From: Plantago elongata
Lineage: Eukaryota; Streptophyta; Magnoliopsida; Lamiales; Plantaginaceae
NCBI GenBank assembly: GCA_036897095.1
Contig: JAYMSP010000088.1
Location: 23,445 to 87,444, forward strand
Length of the DNA stretch: 64,000 nucleotides
Direction: 5' to 3'
The position numbers and the translations under genes are program-made. Positions 32,401 to 45,688 of this stretch are shown piece after piece; within the stretch, counting starts at the first letter, position 1, and each line of letters begins with the position of its first letter. The notes under the pieces are model-generated. The model was not told the DNA's origin and did not search any database. It saw only the letters and a program-made list of their open reading frames with translations.

Positions 32401-35400
32401 ATAAAAGGTGGTGAAGTATGTAGGTTTCACCAAGATAACTGGGATGACTAGAAGTTGGCCTGGCCTCACAAGGACAATAAGACAAACATGTTATCTCACA
32501 TGTGAGAGCATATCTACTTTTAATTTTAATACGCTATCTCCTCCCAAAGAAAAGGAAATTTTGAAGGTTAAATAATTTATAAATGAGAAAATAATAAATA
32601 ATGAATACAAATTGATATTGGGATGATAAAGAGGAAAGTTGAGTATTATATAAAGGAAGAAAGATTATAGAATGAATAAAAAATGGATAGTAAGTTGGTA
32701 AAGTTGAGTGGGTTATAGGATTTAATTGACAAAAATGGAGAAGGGAACTTTGGGTGGGACGACAAAAATGGCAAAATGGGAACCTCGGGTGGGGTGGAGG
32801 AAGTAAGCAATAATACAATTAACTTCGTGCACATATGCTAGAGATCTATCAACCTATCTCCTATCAGATGATTAGGCCCTTGGAAACGAAAAACCAAGCA
32901 TAAACCTTATAGACAACACATACATAAGAACCTGGTGTTTATCCTTCTCTGTATCAACCAGAAACCAATATGTATGCGACTTGAAAGCAAGTAACTAGGT
33001 CAAACTTGACTACATTGGAAGGCCTGGTAAATAAAAACAAGGTGTCCAGAATGAAGTCATCCAAGGAAGTGTCCAAAAAAGAACCTAAAACAGAATAACA
33101 TAGGCATCCTACCTAAAATCCAGATTGGCATATATTCCGGTCAATGCCCATTCAAAAATTTATCTAAAGCCAAACAACTTGTGAAATACATATCTATATA
33201 ATCCAGATACCAGATCAGACAGAGCGAATGCAGCATCTTCTATCCTCTAAATGGGGATTTGATGCTAGATGCTAGAACAAGTAGACACACAAACTAAAAC
33301 TTCCAAACTTCACTTGCTGAGCCTACTACAAAAGTTGCACCTATGCATCTCCCTAAATACCCATCACCTCATTTCTTGGAGAAAACGGTCATGAAAACAA
33401 CTGGTCTATTGGGAATATTTCTGAGGCTAATCTTGTAAATAGTTCTTAACTTGATAGTCGACAAACACTTTACACTGCTCTGTGAAGGTGGATATTAGAA
33501 GTTTAGAACTAAGGAGAACTGATCCTACCCAACAAAGGCACGTGTGAGCAGATCAATGAAGAACCCATGTCAAGAAGGGTTTGACGGGAAAATGTCATGT
33601 TAGATGCCAAAAATAATCTTTTCAAATATGCACTTCTTCTATCTGCACGATCCCTGACACTGCCAGCGCCATTTACGAATTCAGCGCTTGCCAGGCAAAA
33701 AATTAACAACCAGAACTGATAACAAATTTTGCAAGCTCACAAAAAAAAAAAGCAAAGATACCATCACAAAGGACATGTGACTTTAAGGAAAAAGAGATGC
33801 ACCAATTCTCGAAAGAATCAGAATACTTTAATTAAAAATGCTGACCAATTTTATGTTCCCTTCCTTCCCGCACACGAGCATGTTCGGGAACTTCACCCCA
33901 TTTTCTTCAAGTTCAAAGATCATATACCGACATTTTATGACATAAAAATATTTTAAGATATTAAACTTGTCAAATCACTACAAAATTCTCATGTTTTTAA
34001 AAGTGAATGCAGACTTGACAAGAAGGACCAAATTGTCCAGCAGGCAACAACTTGTAGGATAATGCAAAGGGATTGACAGGTGGAAAGGTAACCAAAAAAG
34101 GGCTAGTAGTGATCCCTCTCTCAATGTTTTCCCTTTTGCAACACCCTTCTATTTTCCTTACACTTCAGAACACTTGTCTTCTTGTCCCAAGTTATGTATA
34201 GTTTCCTAGAACTAATAAATACAAGTCCATTATCTTACCTCTGCTCTGTCGGCCGAGGAAGAGTTGGAAAATCAAGATTAAAGACTTCTGAATTGTATAA
34301 TCATGATTAGATCATTAGTATCGGGAAAACAAAGTTGACAGCAAGTTGTTCTATCCAATACTAGCAGAACTGGAAACCATGGAAGGAGTTCATTCAGAAC
34401 TTCTTCAATGTCAGGGTAAAAGCAATCCACCTTTGCAGTACTTTCACCGAAAAACATATTGACATTGTCTCTCAAAGGAAATAGGGCGCACATCAACTAA
34501 GTAAATTAGAATATAGCTGCTCCCACTCAACCAGCTACGGAGGACCTTTAGCCAAGAGATGGAGATGAAGTGCAACAGGGTTCTGACTTGAGAACCAAGG
34601 AAAGTGTCCACGTAACATAAGAAACACGGTTTCCATTCTAAGTTAGAGTTAGACACATGTTCAAGCCCCCCACCTTACTACAAAAACATATTCAATAACC
34701 GTAGCTAATTCATGATATATGAATGGACCTTCTATTTGAAGATTCAGTAAAGCTTGTTCGAGTCGAGCCTAGTAAAAAGCATTATTTTAAAATTAATCGT
34801 TTGCAGTTATCTACACCAAACGCACTGTTGCAGAGCACATGCCTTGGCACGTCAACTCTATTAGCATTACGAACTGACAACTTTGACATCCTGCATCAAC
34901 TAGCTATCATGATTCACTCATTTATTTACTAATCCCTGACATGTACATACCATTGAAGAAGAATTGCATGAACACTACACTTCTTCTACATTCTTTCAGA
35001 CACACCTGAAGACGAGAGTACTTGACAACCCTGCTGCTTTTCTCTCACTCTCCAAATATCCAATATTGCTAGACGCCTAACAATAAATCAAAATCACTAT
35101 TCCAAATACTCCAGAATCAACTAAGTCACTAGAAAAATATGTCAGAAAACTAACAATCAGTAAATCCCCAGGCTTGCCAATCGGCTGGTCTAGTTTTCAA
35201 GTCAACCATATGTCAGTGTAGTTATCTACTATCATCCACGTATAACAACACATAGAAGAAACACACAGTTAACTAATTCTACAATTCATTTCTAAGTTAT
35301 AACACAAAAGTCGAAAGATAACGCAGCGTGAGCTCACCCTGATTGAGCAAACGATAGCTATTGGGCAGAATAGCCATAAACGGATTGATCTTGTTACGTT

Positions 35401-35691
35401 CTGCCAGCAGCTCCGTGAGATACCTGTCAGTGTTCAACAATCAAAACAACACCAATAAATCAAAATCAGATCTCTGCAGATCCACACACAGTGAAGTCAA
35501 CTGTGAATCCTCAAACGATCCACTCCTATTTCAAAATCAATCACATAAACAGCAAAACTAAAAAAGTAGAAAGCAAATGAAGAAAATGATTACTTCTCCT
35601 GCTCGACCAGAGCCGATGCAGCAGCGGCGATGTGCGGCGAGTGAGGAGCCGAGGGCGAGGGCGAGTAAGCCATGTACCTTCCCGACGACAT
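29474..35691 (-). CDS. Quaking-like (STAR) KH-domain RNA-binding protein
   Basis: Seven minus-strand exons (35691-35594, 35423-35338, 31789-31644, 30984-30865, 30773-30657, 30066-29923, 29623-29474) join in frame to 286 aa, the usual size of this plant family. The N-terminus reads [21 protein letters not shown] Qua1/STAR-dimerisation-like segment ([16 protein letters not shown]...LLNQE) lies at about 33-65. The KH/Qua2 region (about 137-215) contains [17 protein letters not shown] with the GPRG loop, and RGRGSIKDP. The C-terminus has [31 protein letters not shown] proteins bind RNA as dimers and act in splicing or mRNA control, and SPIN1-like plant members affect flowering. The second intron is 3.5 kb. 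The first exon is GC-rich compared with its surroundings. Confidence 0.93.
32532..32803. mobile_element. Stowaway-like MITE in KH-gene intron
   Basis: TA flanks at 32530-32531 and 32804-32805. The complement of the right end begins CTTCCTCCACCCCACCC and the left end contains CTCCTCCCAAAGAAAA. The inverted repeat is imperfect. Confidence 0.4.
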
Positions 35692-36787
35692 AGTTCCAGG
35701 CGGCGGCGAAATCAGTCACCGCCTTCGATCGGATTATCACAGATGAGAACTGAAATCACAGTGACCGATTCACACAATCGGTGGCGATGAATATGAAATT
35801 GATGAGTCGGTGGAGAAAAGGAAAGGGGAGGAAAAACGTGAAGAGATGATGAGTGTGTATTTATGGAAGACAGAAAGAAAGAAAGAAAGAAAATTGTCAA
35901 TAATTATTGACAAGAGCTGCTCAAATACTTATCACCGCTTCTCTTCTACTACTGTAACTGTAGTAGATGATACTAGTAGTAGGTACTAGTACACCTGTGA
36001 ATGGGAATGTACTGCTGCTACTATATTATATCTCATCGTCATTTCACCATTTTACTGTGGTTTTCCTTTGGACACCTCACTCACTCCTACATAAAACTAC
36101 TACTTTACACTGCTGGTTTTGGCGTGTACAGCTCCACCAGCCTGGAGGAAACAGTGACAACTGAGGCCTGTACTTTTCCGTTTTTACATGTAGCGTTGGA
36201 TTATTTCACATACGTACGACTACAATATCAATAAATTCATTTTTATTGACATTTTAATTCTTTTAATTTGGAGTAAATTGATGAATGATAACGAAATTGT
36301 AATTTATATTTAATATAAAATTAAAATTGTATAGAGTTTTATAGGTAGAAATTTGAGTGAATATTAAATTGTGACTGAATTTTATTTTAACAAATAATTA
36401 GCAAATTCTAATGGACTTGACAAACACAAAACGATTTGATTCAATCACTATTGAATTCGAATTCTAATCAAACATACACTATATCTTGCTAAAAAATATT
36501 ATTATTGTAAATTATTTTTATTAACAATTTAAATAATTAAATTGACTGTTATAAACTGTTATTTTAATTGAATCATAATGACTTTCGTGTTTAATTAGAG
36601 TGAATAATGATTAATTTTAATTGAGTTGTTACACTACTTTCTCACACAATCGATAAAATTTTAACTATATAGTTAACACAAATATTAAAGACAACATACC
36701 AAAAAATAATGGGTAAAATGTCATAATAAACCTGAGAAAATATGAATAATGTAAAGTGATAGATAATATGAATAATGTAAACTTTTA
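35692..36787. other. KH-gene upstream region and intergenic
   Basis: Contains a (GAAA)n tract at about 35873-35892 and AT-rich sequence. The frames at 35967-36234 show no family resemblance. Confidence 0.45.
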
Positions 36788-37049
36788 CTCCCTCTATTAT
36801 GCTAAGAATGAAACAATTTAATTTTATACGTTTTTTATGAAAAATATGTGCTCACATAAAAGTGTGTAGTTATATGAAAATGAGTTTGAAATATTTATCA
36901 ATTGAGTAGAAAATTATATGTGGACTCAATAATATTTGATTAAAAATGAGTTGTATTGCGGATGTTATTGATATAAATGAAAACATGTTTTACTTTTATC
37001 GCGATGTAAAAAACAGAAAAATTATATAACTCTACCAAAATATAGGGAG
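36788..37049. mobile_element. Stowaway-like MITE (family 1)
   Basis: A 262-bp element beginning CTCCCTCTATTATG and ending ATATAGGGAG, with flanking TA at 36786-36787 and 37050-37051. It shares GAAACAATTTAATTTTATAC and AAAAATGAGTTGTATTGCGG with the copies at 17438 and 26847. Confidence 0.8.
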
Positions 37050-39517
37050 TATCATGTAAAATATATTCATAATTTATTCATTCTAAGCTCTAAGTCAATC
37101 TTAAAACTTAGGTGTTGAGCCATATTCAAGTTAGCCTCTAATAAATTATTAAAGATGTAATTAATTTATTTTGATGACGGATCCTCTAAAGCATTTTGGG
37201 AATTTTTGAATAGTTTTGATTTAATAATTTATAATTTATTCCAAATATCTCCATACATATAAATTTGTTCCCCTTTAAAATTAAATATTATCTAACCCTA
37301 CTTTCAACTTTTTAATGTGCACGAGAAACACATTTCATGCTGGAATGCAAAGGTTGATTATAGGACCAGTCAACATGTACAGCTGCCTTGCTTTAACCCG
37401 ACCATCAACTCCAATCAGGAATATCCATTTTAGTCACTCTCCTCCAGTCATGGATCTTCCTCCACTAAACAATTTACATATTTATATACTTTTTCATAGG
37501 AGAACCACTTTCCCATGTAATCTGATAGAGTGATAGTGGTACAATTTAATATACCAGTGGAAGTAAACTTTAAAAAGATAGAGGGAAAAACAAATCACTT
37601 TATCCAATTTTAGATTATCTTTCTTGATTGCTAAATATTTGTTGATAATTTACAACAAGGAATTGATATATACATAGGTAAAGGTGTTAATTGATTTATC
37701 CATCAAAGAGGTATAAAAGATCGATAAAAAATGTATAATTCAAAAATAAAATAAATTTTCAAATAAAGTTTGTCATAGAAAATTAATTTTTCAAATGACT
37801 TTTTAATGTAGACCAAATAATTCAACTATGAAGTTCTTTTTTGTTGTAAATAAAATTATTGCACTCAATTAAATATTAATTTAGAAGATAATTTTTTTCA
37901 GTGAACTGTGGTGATGATTAGTTGTTTGAATTTAGTTCATTAAATAAATTGTAGAACTGCAAATTAACAAAATGTTATGTGGTTAACACTTTTAGCTCTG
38001 CATAAAATTTCATTTTTTATTGATCTCTTATACCCTTCTGATGGATAAATTAATTACTAATTAATTAGATTGACTCATAATTTTAAATGAAAAATAAATA
38101 ATAGTTCAAGAAATATAGTAAAAATGTTTACTCTTAGTGGCCAGCATGCCATTTATGTGTAAATGTAATTTTTTATTTGGTGTTGAATAGATTCATTTTT
38201 TAAATATTGTATAAAGTTCTATGTGACTGGGTGAATAGTTGTATTTTATATGTACTTGATTATGATTTTTTTAATAGTTACTAAGTACTTAATTGGAATT
38301 TTAAGGTGTTACTTATAGTTAATTAGTTGTTGAAATTATCAAACATTTACATTGAAACTTTAAAGTCACTGCACCCATCAATTTATAATGCTAAATTGAC
38401 ATTCTAAATTGCATCCATCAATTTATAAATAGGAATTTAAGGAGAATTCAACACTGTAAAATATTAAAATATAAAGAGGCTTATTTTGTTTCGTTGAAGA
38501 ATGATTTAATTCTTTAAGTGATTTGAAAATGAGAATAACATAATAAAAAATAGATGGCTCCGTAATTATTAAAATGACCTCCGTACATATAATTCCCTAG
38601 ACAATGGACTAGAAACATATCTTACATCGGTGAAAATGAGTATGATTATTGATCATTTCCTTCGTTTTTCCTATCATTCCACTGTACGTGCATGCTCTTG
38701 TTGGTCCAAGACTCCAAAGTATATAGATGGAAGAACGATGCCGTACCCGCTTTTCATGTATCTCGAAAATTGATTGATTTATTCAAAACTTCATCATCAT
38801 TAAAATACTTCAATTCCCTTGCTAAATATTTATTTCAAGATCATAAACAATTTTACAAGCCGTTCCAATAATCATTTATTTAACTTTGTCATTGTTAATG
38901 GACCAAATCACTTAATCCGGCTTAGACATCTTCAAACAAAGAACAATTGTTGAATCAGTGTGTCACTGCTATTATTAAACTTGTGGTTGAAGCTCATTTT
39001 CAGCAATGGAATTCTATTTTTAGGCTCTTCGGTAAACTATGATAATGAAAACGTTAATTTATTTTTAAAAAATCAAATGGCAGACCGAAACCTAATTAGC
39101 AATAATAGTAATTCAACTTGACAGACAAGACACTGTTCTGTTTCCAGTTGGGAAAAACTGAACTTTTATTTCCACCAGGGGAATAGGATACTATTCTGTA
39201 AACACAATGTTGGGCACAAGAAAATCAGACAGAACACAAGCTGTGTTTGCTACATCACATAGAACTATACATTTGTTTATGATCTATAACTTCAACACGG
39301 AATTGTAGCGTGATAATTGCACACATTTCCGCCTCATATAGCTAACGAATTCGTCCACGAATCAACAAACAATCGGACCATTTGAGTTTCATTCCTGAAA
39401 TTAATACCAAGAACACGATTACTTAAAAGTCGACCTTGAAAATTACTTAGAGGTCAAACATGACATTTGTTTAGTACGCAACCTGTTTTTCCGCGACATC
39501 TTCACCGAAAAATTCAA
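37050..39517. other. Intergenic, no gene seen
   Basis: AT-rich. The 72-codon frame at 37315-37533 lacks recognisable features. CCATCAATTTATAA occurs twice near 38375-38425. The last few hundred bases probably hold the 3'UTR of the next minus-strand gene. Confidence 0.45.
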
Positions 39518-40147
39518 TCAAGCAAAGAGGATGATAAATCTAGAAGCAGGAAACATCAAACCTGCAAAACAAACAAGAAAAACAGTGACTCTATAATTAG
39601 ACAACCAATTCAAAGGCCTCCAATTGATCTCCACACTGGAGCTCTTCAATCTCTTCCCATTCGACCACTCCTTGCACAGATCAAAACTCTTCCCCTTCAG
39701 CCTCAGCTCCTGAATGCACCGGGCCAGGGCCCGCCCATCGGCCCGGTCCCTCTGCAACTGCCTGTCCACCTTCCAGTACCTGCAGAGCTTCACCTGTACA
39801 AGAAACACAATCACAAGAGAAGTCGAAACAGAGAGTAAACAGGGTATCCACCAGTTCTTGCTGTGGTGGGATGTGAAGAGGATAATGAAGAAAAGGGCGT
39901 GGAAAATGAAGAAGAAGCAGCAAAGGTTGAATATTTCTTTTCTGATTGAATCCAATCGAGACTCTTTTCGTGAAATTCGACGGCCTAGAAGCTCCTCTTG
40001 CCTTTGCCAGAGCTTGAGGAGCAGGAAATGGCCCGGACTTTGTGAGATTTCTGCTAAGGGGTGGTGGTGGATTGCGGAAAGGAGTTTCTGTTGGTTTTCT
40101 TGTTCCGTTGGGATTTCGATGATGTGGGTGTCTTTGGTTTCAGCCAT
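39518..40147 (-). CDS. Plant membrane protein of unknown function
   Basis: An intronless 209-aa frame. The N-terminal half is hydrophilic (MAETKDTHIIEIP) with a charged stretch LLKLWQRQEELLGRRISRKE at 44-63. Hydrophobic segments lie at about 73-93, 100-119 and 187-208, suggesting three membrane spans. A conserved-looking basic loop (CRYWKVDRQLQRDRADGR) lies between the second and third. The overall layout resembles an uncharacterised plant-specific family of small membrane proteins, but no function is known to me. Coding status is supported by length, the coherent hydropathy pattern and the leader-like sequence upstream of the ATG. Long frames on the opposite strand (39467-39838, 39714-40175) are shadows. 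Confidence 0.8.
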   Translation of the reverse strand: MAETKDTHIIEIPTEQENQQKLLSAIHHHPLAEISQSPGHFLLLKLWQRQEELLGRRISRKESRLDSIRKEIFNLCCFFFIFHALFFIILFTSHHSKNWWIPCLLSVSTSLVIVFLVQVKLCRYWKVDRQLQRDRADGRALARCIQELRLKGKSFDLCKEWSNGKRLKSSSVEINWRPLNWLSNYRVTVFLVCFAGLMFPASRFIILFA

Positions 40148-40857
40148 TGGTGGAATTTGGAGTGAAATTAAGTAAATGAATGCTGGTAAATGGAATGAAA
40201 GTACAAGAAGAAATATAAGTGAGCGGAAATAGAGTAGAGAATCGGAATTTGTTTCTCAGATGACCAGATAGATTGATTTGTAGATAGAAATGAGAGGAGT
40301 TCCTAATATATATAAACGGCGAACAAGAACAGAGCTCAGGTAACGGTTAGTTTTCTGGTCTGTACAACAAGATAGCAACGGTCATAATTTTCGGTTAATT
40401 ACATGGACACTCCTAGAAGATGCGTAAATTATATATGGACCTTGTTATAGTTTAAATCGGGATGGGAAGTTAATTTTTTTTAATTTAAGATACAATAAAT
40501 TTATAAATATGTTGAACGTATGACGCTTTTTACTATACGCAGAATTAAATTTTAATATATTACAAATCAACTTAAAATTATATTAATTTATAAAATAACC
40601 CTATCAACCTTAAAATACTATAACGTTATCAAAAAATATTTTTATTTATGCATTTGAACTCTCTAATATGCATCTTTCTCTTCGAATCTTCAAATAAACA
40701 TAATTAAATAACACGAGGAGGTTATGATTTTTAAACAATCATAAAAAAAATTCAAATACAATACTATAAATAAATAAATTCAAATTTAATCAAATCATTC
40801 ATACTAAATAAACATTTTTAACTTCTTAATTGTTTTTTAAATCACTAAACATGCTGT
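40148..40857. other. Upstream region of the membrane-protein gene
   Basis: A minus-strand TATA-like TATATATA lies near 40309-40316, about 165 nt upstream of the ATG at 40147. The rest is AT-rich with no gene. Confidence 0.4.
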
Positions 40858-41050
40858 TTGGCAGCCCTTTAAAACAACCCGTCTAGCAGTTCTCATGGCT
40901 GCTAGACAGCCCGCCCCGCAGCCCGGTAGCTTTTAAGGCTGCCAGGCCTTGTTCTGCCATGAGGGCTGCCGGAACAAGCCTGGCAGTCCTCAACGCCTGG
41001 CAGCCTTGAGGGATGTCAGAATTATATTCCGGCAGCTCTAAGGTTTGTCA
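40858..41050. repeat. GC-rich block of nested hairpins
   Basis: CTGGCAGCC/GGCTGCCAG motifs recur in both orientations. GTCTAGCAG (40881-40889) pairs with CTGCTAGAC (40899-40907). CTGCCAGGCCTTGTTC (40939-40954) pairs with GAACAAGCCTGGCAG (40972-40986) with one bulge. It contrasts sharply with the AT-rich flanks. Confidence 0.7.
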
Positions 41051-42321
41051 AGCATCATTTTGAGATTTTTTAAATTTTTAATTTTTTTTTGGTGAAGTAT
41101 ATTGATATATTTAATATTCTAATGTTATAAAATAATTATAAACAATATAGATATCAAATTAAAAAATATTTACTTCTTTTGACTTGTAATCGATGTTATA
41201 ATCTAATTAATATTTGTATTATATAATTTTTTTTCTCGTATTATATTGTAATATTTTTATATTATTATTTTTTAATATTTAAAGTATTATGGGGTTAAAG
41301 GGAGTATATGATATATATGGGGACTAAATTTTATATTCATATTTAAAATATCTTTTATAATATATTAAAAAATTTCATACGTTAAACAAACCGCTAAATT
41401 TAAGTTACAAAAGTCAAATAAGCCTGAGATCAGAAATACAAAGTCTAAAAAGGCATGAATGGAACTCTACGTCATAACACACTTATGGATGGAACTTGTT
41501 CAGTCCATCGTCATAGTCGTTTTATAGAATGACATGAAATTGAGTTAATTGTAGTAGCGAATATTATCGGAACAATGATCTTAACAAAAGTTTATTTATA
41601 ACAATTTAATCCATCTTTTAAATCGGTAAGAGCACAATGTGTAAGGATTTGTAGTTTCGAATTCCATTGTAAAATTCTACCAGTTCTCAAATTAGTATCA
41701 AAACATTTCATGTTAAGTATTTTGATGCGCAACATTTCTAATAAAATTTTTTATTTTATTATAAGTCAAGCTAATTAATTAAAAATTATGACACTACATA
41801 AAAGTTAAAAATTCGAGCCAATAAAAAATCCACAATGGGTGGATTGTTGGTCGGAGAAAGGTGTAACGACGACGATGCACAATTTAAAAGGAGGTGAATG
41901 CAACACCTCGAAAATTTAGAACCACTGATCATATATACAAGGTGCACATCTATCATTAATAACTTCAGTTCAGAGTTAAACATCTTTATTACGAAGTGAT
42001 CTTATGACGAATGATCAACTGATAAAAGTATTGATTCATGCACGAAGAAAAGGTGCATGAAAGGAGAAATCGTGTTGGTACAATAAGACTAACATATCAC
42101 GTACCCCTCAGATATTTTGAATATTTTCAAGGCATTCGTGGGGCCGTTCCATGCCGGTTTTGCTATAGAACGGTCCGACCGTCCGGTTGAACCTGTCTTT
42201 TAAAACCAGAATTAATGAGAAGTCATCAAGAGAAATTAGAATTGAAGAACAATCATCGAGCCCTCTTTCTTCTTCTGATTTCATTTCCTTGTTCACTCCA
42301 GTCCAGTCCACCATCACCACC
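41051..42321. other. Intergenic, upstream of the first TPR gene
   Basis: AT-rich, with no supported gene. The frame at 41786-41983 has no features. Confidence 0.45.
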
Positions 42322-44332
42322 ATGAGTAAAAACCATGCAAAAAGTCATCAAGAAAAATCAGAATTGAAGAAATTCTTCCATTCTGCTATACGCAAGTCTT
42401 CAACCCGTGAAATGCTCAGAGAATTCAAAAAGCTGGAGTCTTGCTGTGACGACAAGGAGCTGGGTTTTGAGTGTTGGGCCTTGGCATGCGAGCTTCAAAT
42501 TGGTGGCGGAAAGCCTGAAGATGTGCTTTCCTTCGGTAAGAGAGCTCTAAATGTCTTGATTTCTGATGATAATTGCGAAATGCCCTGTTTTAGCACAACC
42601 AAGGGTTTAAACGTACTGAAGTTGAACCAAGATGCTGAAATTACCACTCCCAAAACCCATGGAAAATTATTGCTTATTTCATCTACTTTAAACATGTTGG
42701 GTTTAGCTTGCTGTGAATTGAAAAGGCTTGGTGAGTGTCTCAGTTACTTGAACTGGGCTAATAGGAATCTTACCAAGTTGGAGGAGGATGCGTGTTCTTG
42801 CCCCTCTTGTATTTTGCAGCTCTTGCTTGTTAACCAGATGGGGCTGTTTAAGCTTAAGATGATGCATTTGGGGAGGAGAGACGAGGCTGCGGCGCATATG
42901 AGGAAGATTTTGGAGATAAAGGAGAAGACTTTGGAGGAGGGGTGTATCGAGCTTGGTCAGGCGAATAAGGATGTGTATTATGGGTATATTGAGAGTGATG
43001 ATTATGAGAAAGCTTTGCCACATTGTTTGAAAGCTTTACAGATTTACGCGAAACATTTGGGACGTGATGATGCCAAGGAGGTTGCGCGGATTAGGAGGGA
43101 TCTTTCGGGTATTTATTGTGAGTTGGGGGAGTATGAGAAGGCACTTGAACAGAATCAATTGTCACAGGTTGTTTTGAGAAGTATGGATAGAGGTTCTGAA
43201 TTTCTCAAGTCGGAGATTCAGAAGGGGATGATCTTGATTGAGTTGGGCAGATATGATGAAGCGATTGATGTTCTCAAGGCTGTGGCTTCACAAGACAATG
43301 CTCAGGGAGGGGAGCGAGCTACAGCCCTGATTACCTCGGCTAGGGCCTTGTGTAATCTGGGAAAGCTAGTTGAGGCGAAGAAGTGTATGGAAACTGGCCA
43401 GAAGATTCTCGAGAGGAAAGGTATAAGTCCTGCCTTTGTTGCTGATGGATTTCAGAATTTGTCGATACTCTATGAGAAGATGGATGATTTTGAAACTGCC
43501 ATATCCTTGTCAAGAAGGGTGTTGTCAATCCCGGGTCTGCCTCAACAGCTTCTTGTAGATGGTTATAAAAGAGTTGTCACGTTGATTTCTCATTCTAATA
43601 TGGGGATACAGGGAATCCCATACTTAGAAGATGTGGTGAATATATTAAAAGAGAGGTTTGGTCCCCAGAACTTGGATGTAGGCTATGCTTATTCAAACTT
43701 GGGAGAAGCTTATATGTCATTAGATAGACCAGAGGCAGCTGCAAAGTCTCTGAAGTGTGCAAAGGCTATAATGGATGTGTTCCTTGGCCCTAATCATACG
43801 GACTCACTAAAAACAAGCCAGGTCCTTTATCTAGCTTATTTGAACATGGGAAGGTAAACCTTACATTGTGCAATTTACTGTTTCTCGCTTCCTGCATTTT
43901 TTAAGTGTCCGTTAGAAACTGTTGTGTATTTGTTGTTTGATCTCTCATAAGGATGAACACATCGATAGTACCAAAATCTCAAAGATTGGCTGCTGTTCAA
44001 TGTGGGTTTTATATTCTTAACTGACAGAATATAAAAAGTCTTGTGCTGAAAATAATTGAATGGTTTCACATTGTGTGTAATACTGGAACCATGTTTGTTG
44101 CATTTTTACCAGGAATGATCTAGCTATAGAATCTCAAGAGAAGATGGTTGAAAGCCTGAAAGGACTGGGACCAAGTGAAGTAGATCATCTGTCTGCAGCC
44201 ATCCGATTGCTGGATCTAATGAAGGTGAACGCTGCCAGTGCAGTTGGAGAATCTTCTACAAGTGCCTTGTCCCAATCCGAAGGTTGTGAAAATCACGCGG
44301 AAAGGATTCCGTATGTTGAAAATGTAATTTAG
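42322..44332 (+). CDS. TPR protein, kinesin-light-chain-related, tandem copy 1
   Basis: Exon 1 (42322-43853) and exon 2 (44113-44332) join through AG|GTAA..CAG|G to 583 aa. The protein is almost wholly helical TPR-like repeats, for example AAAHMRKILEIKEKTLEEG, ALPHCLKALQIYAKHLG and VGYAYSNLGEAYMSLDRPEA, with the KLC-type ending LGPNHTDSLKTSQ. The start at 42322 is chosen because ATGAGTAAAAACCATGC aligns with the start of copy 2 (both followed by ELKKFF) and has a CACC context, whereas the in-frame ATG at 42187 has no counterpart. KLC-related plant proteins link microtubules, the plasma membrane and the cell wall. Membership in that exact subgroup is inference. The true C-terminus may differ, because GTAATT at the stop could act as a donor. 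Confidence 0.85.
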
Positions 44333-45688
44333 TGGTTGGCCAAGTATAAAGAAAAACCTAATCAAATGTTGTGTATGATCCTAATGATCACCCGTAGCTC
44401 TCCAACTAACTATACAGTAATTTATCCTGGTGTTGGCATGCTATGTTCAGACTATTGCTCACAGAATGTTATATGCACGTTTAACTAATCGTATGGATAG
44501 GTTCAGATAATAGCCCTTAGTTTACTTTAGACTTTGGTTTGAAATTTAATCGTAGGCAAGAACAAGTTATCAACAAAAATATTACGATTACTTTTTAGTA
44601 AAGTTTTTAAACATCTCATGTGTGTATTCTGTTTCAGTGAAATACCAGCATTTCTTTCCACTTTCCAGGTCCTCAACTGAATCCAATTATGCTGAAGAAT
44701 CACATTCTGAATCAATTCAGACATGTTATTCTGAGAAACTAGAAGGTGCTTTAACTGACAAACAGAATAACAGCAGTTAATTGCAAAGTTTGGTATGCAA
44801 AAAAATTAATTGGAATGCCGTTCCGGTTCGAAACAACAGTAGACTTGTAGTAGTTCTTGGTTATTCCTTTTTTTTGTTTTTTGGTGAAGTAAGAAAATTC
44901 TGCCATGTTCTAAAAGTCCCGCAAATTTGACGAGATGCGGTCCAGAACCCCATCATCCCGCAAGTGAATCTGCTACTACATTACCACTTCTGGTATCCAC
45001 AAGAAGACAAAGTTCCAAGGCTTGTGAAGGCAGTTTTTGCATTCCTGTACCGATTCCTGCAGTTGATTATGAATCTCATCTGTTCACATGCCTGTGTAAA
45101 TCGAGAGGCAATATGACTCAATTTCAATGTTTTGGGGTCTGTCTTTACTTCCGCTTCTTCAACTGCGGGGCAAGGGATACATTCATACGTCTACTGAATC
45201 CCGAGAGCCATTCTAAAAATCGTAAAAAGATGAAGAGCAAACTCCAATATTTTGCTTTTTGAGTGATTATAAAATTGTAAAAATGTACACTTGTTATACC
45301 ATCACCAACAATTACACCATCATCACATCTTATCTCTTTGCCACGTCAACATTCTACTAAACATACGCAATCAAACTCTTCATCTTCAACAATCAAATTC
45401 TATTACACAACTTTTCTTTTTCATTTCTCATTTCTTTTAAAACTACATTATTCATTTATCATTTCTTTTAAAATTACATATATCTTTAAATCTTGTTAAT
45501 TAATTAAAATAATATTAAATAAAATTCAAAATGTACGTACATATGAAGAATTTCAGAATAAAATAAAATAATTAAAAAGGTAAGGTGATATAAAAATAAA
45601 AGAAAATTACCCGCATTAATGGAATTCATGAGTCTCTCAATTTGTTGAGAGTGTGTTGCTCAATCTGTTCTTCTTCCCCAAAATTGAA
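44333..45688. other. 3' region of TPR copy 1 and spacer
   Basis: Contains sequence matching the 3' region of copy 2 (TCAACTGAATCCAATTATGC and the following segment near 44680), so the 3' ends were duplicated too. The 111-codon frame at 44927-45262 overlaps this region and lacks recognisable features. Confidence 0.5.

Noticed and set aside
39467-40175. Plus-strand frames of 123 and 153 codons opposite the membrane protein
   Set aside because: They are antisense shadows of a coherent minus-strand gene, with no domain resemblance.
42187-42321. In-frame extension of TPR copy 1 starting at 42187
   Set aside because: The paralogue starts at the position equivalent to 42322, the extension has no counterpart, and its residues look like translated leader.
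44927-45262. 111-codon frame between the TPR genes
   Set aside because: It lies in the probable 3' region of copy 1, no matching frame was noticed after copy 2, and it has no recognisable motif.
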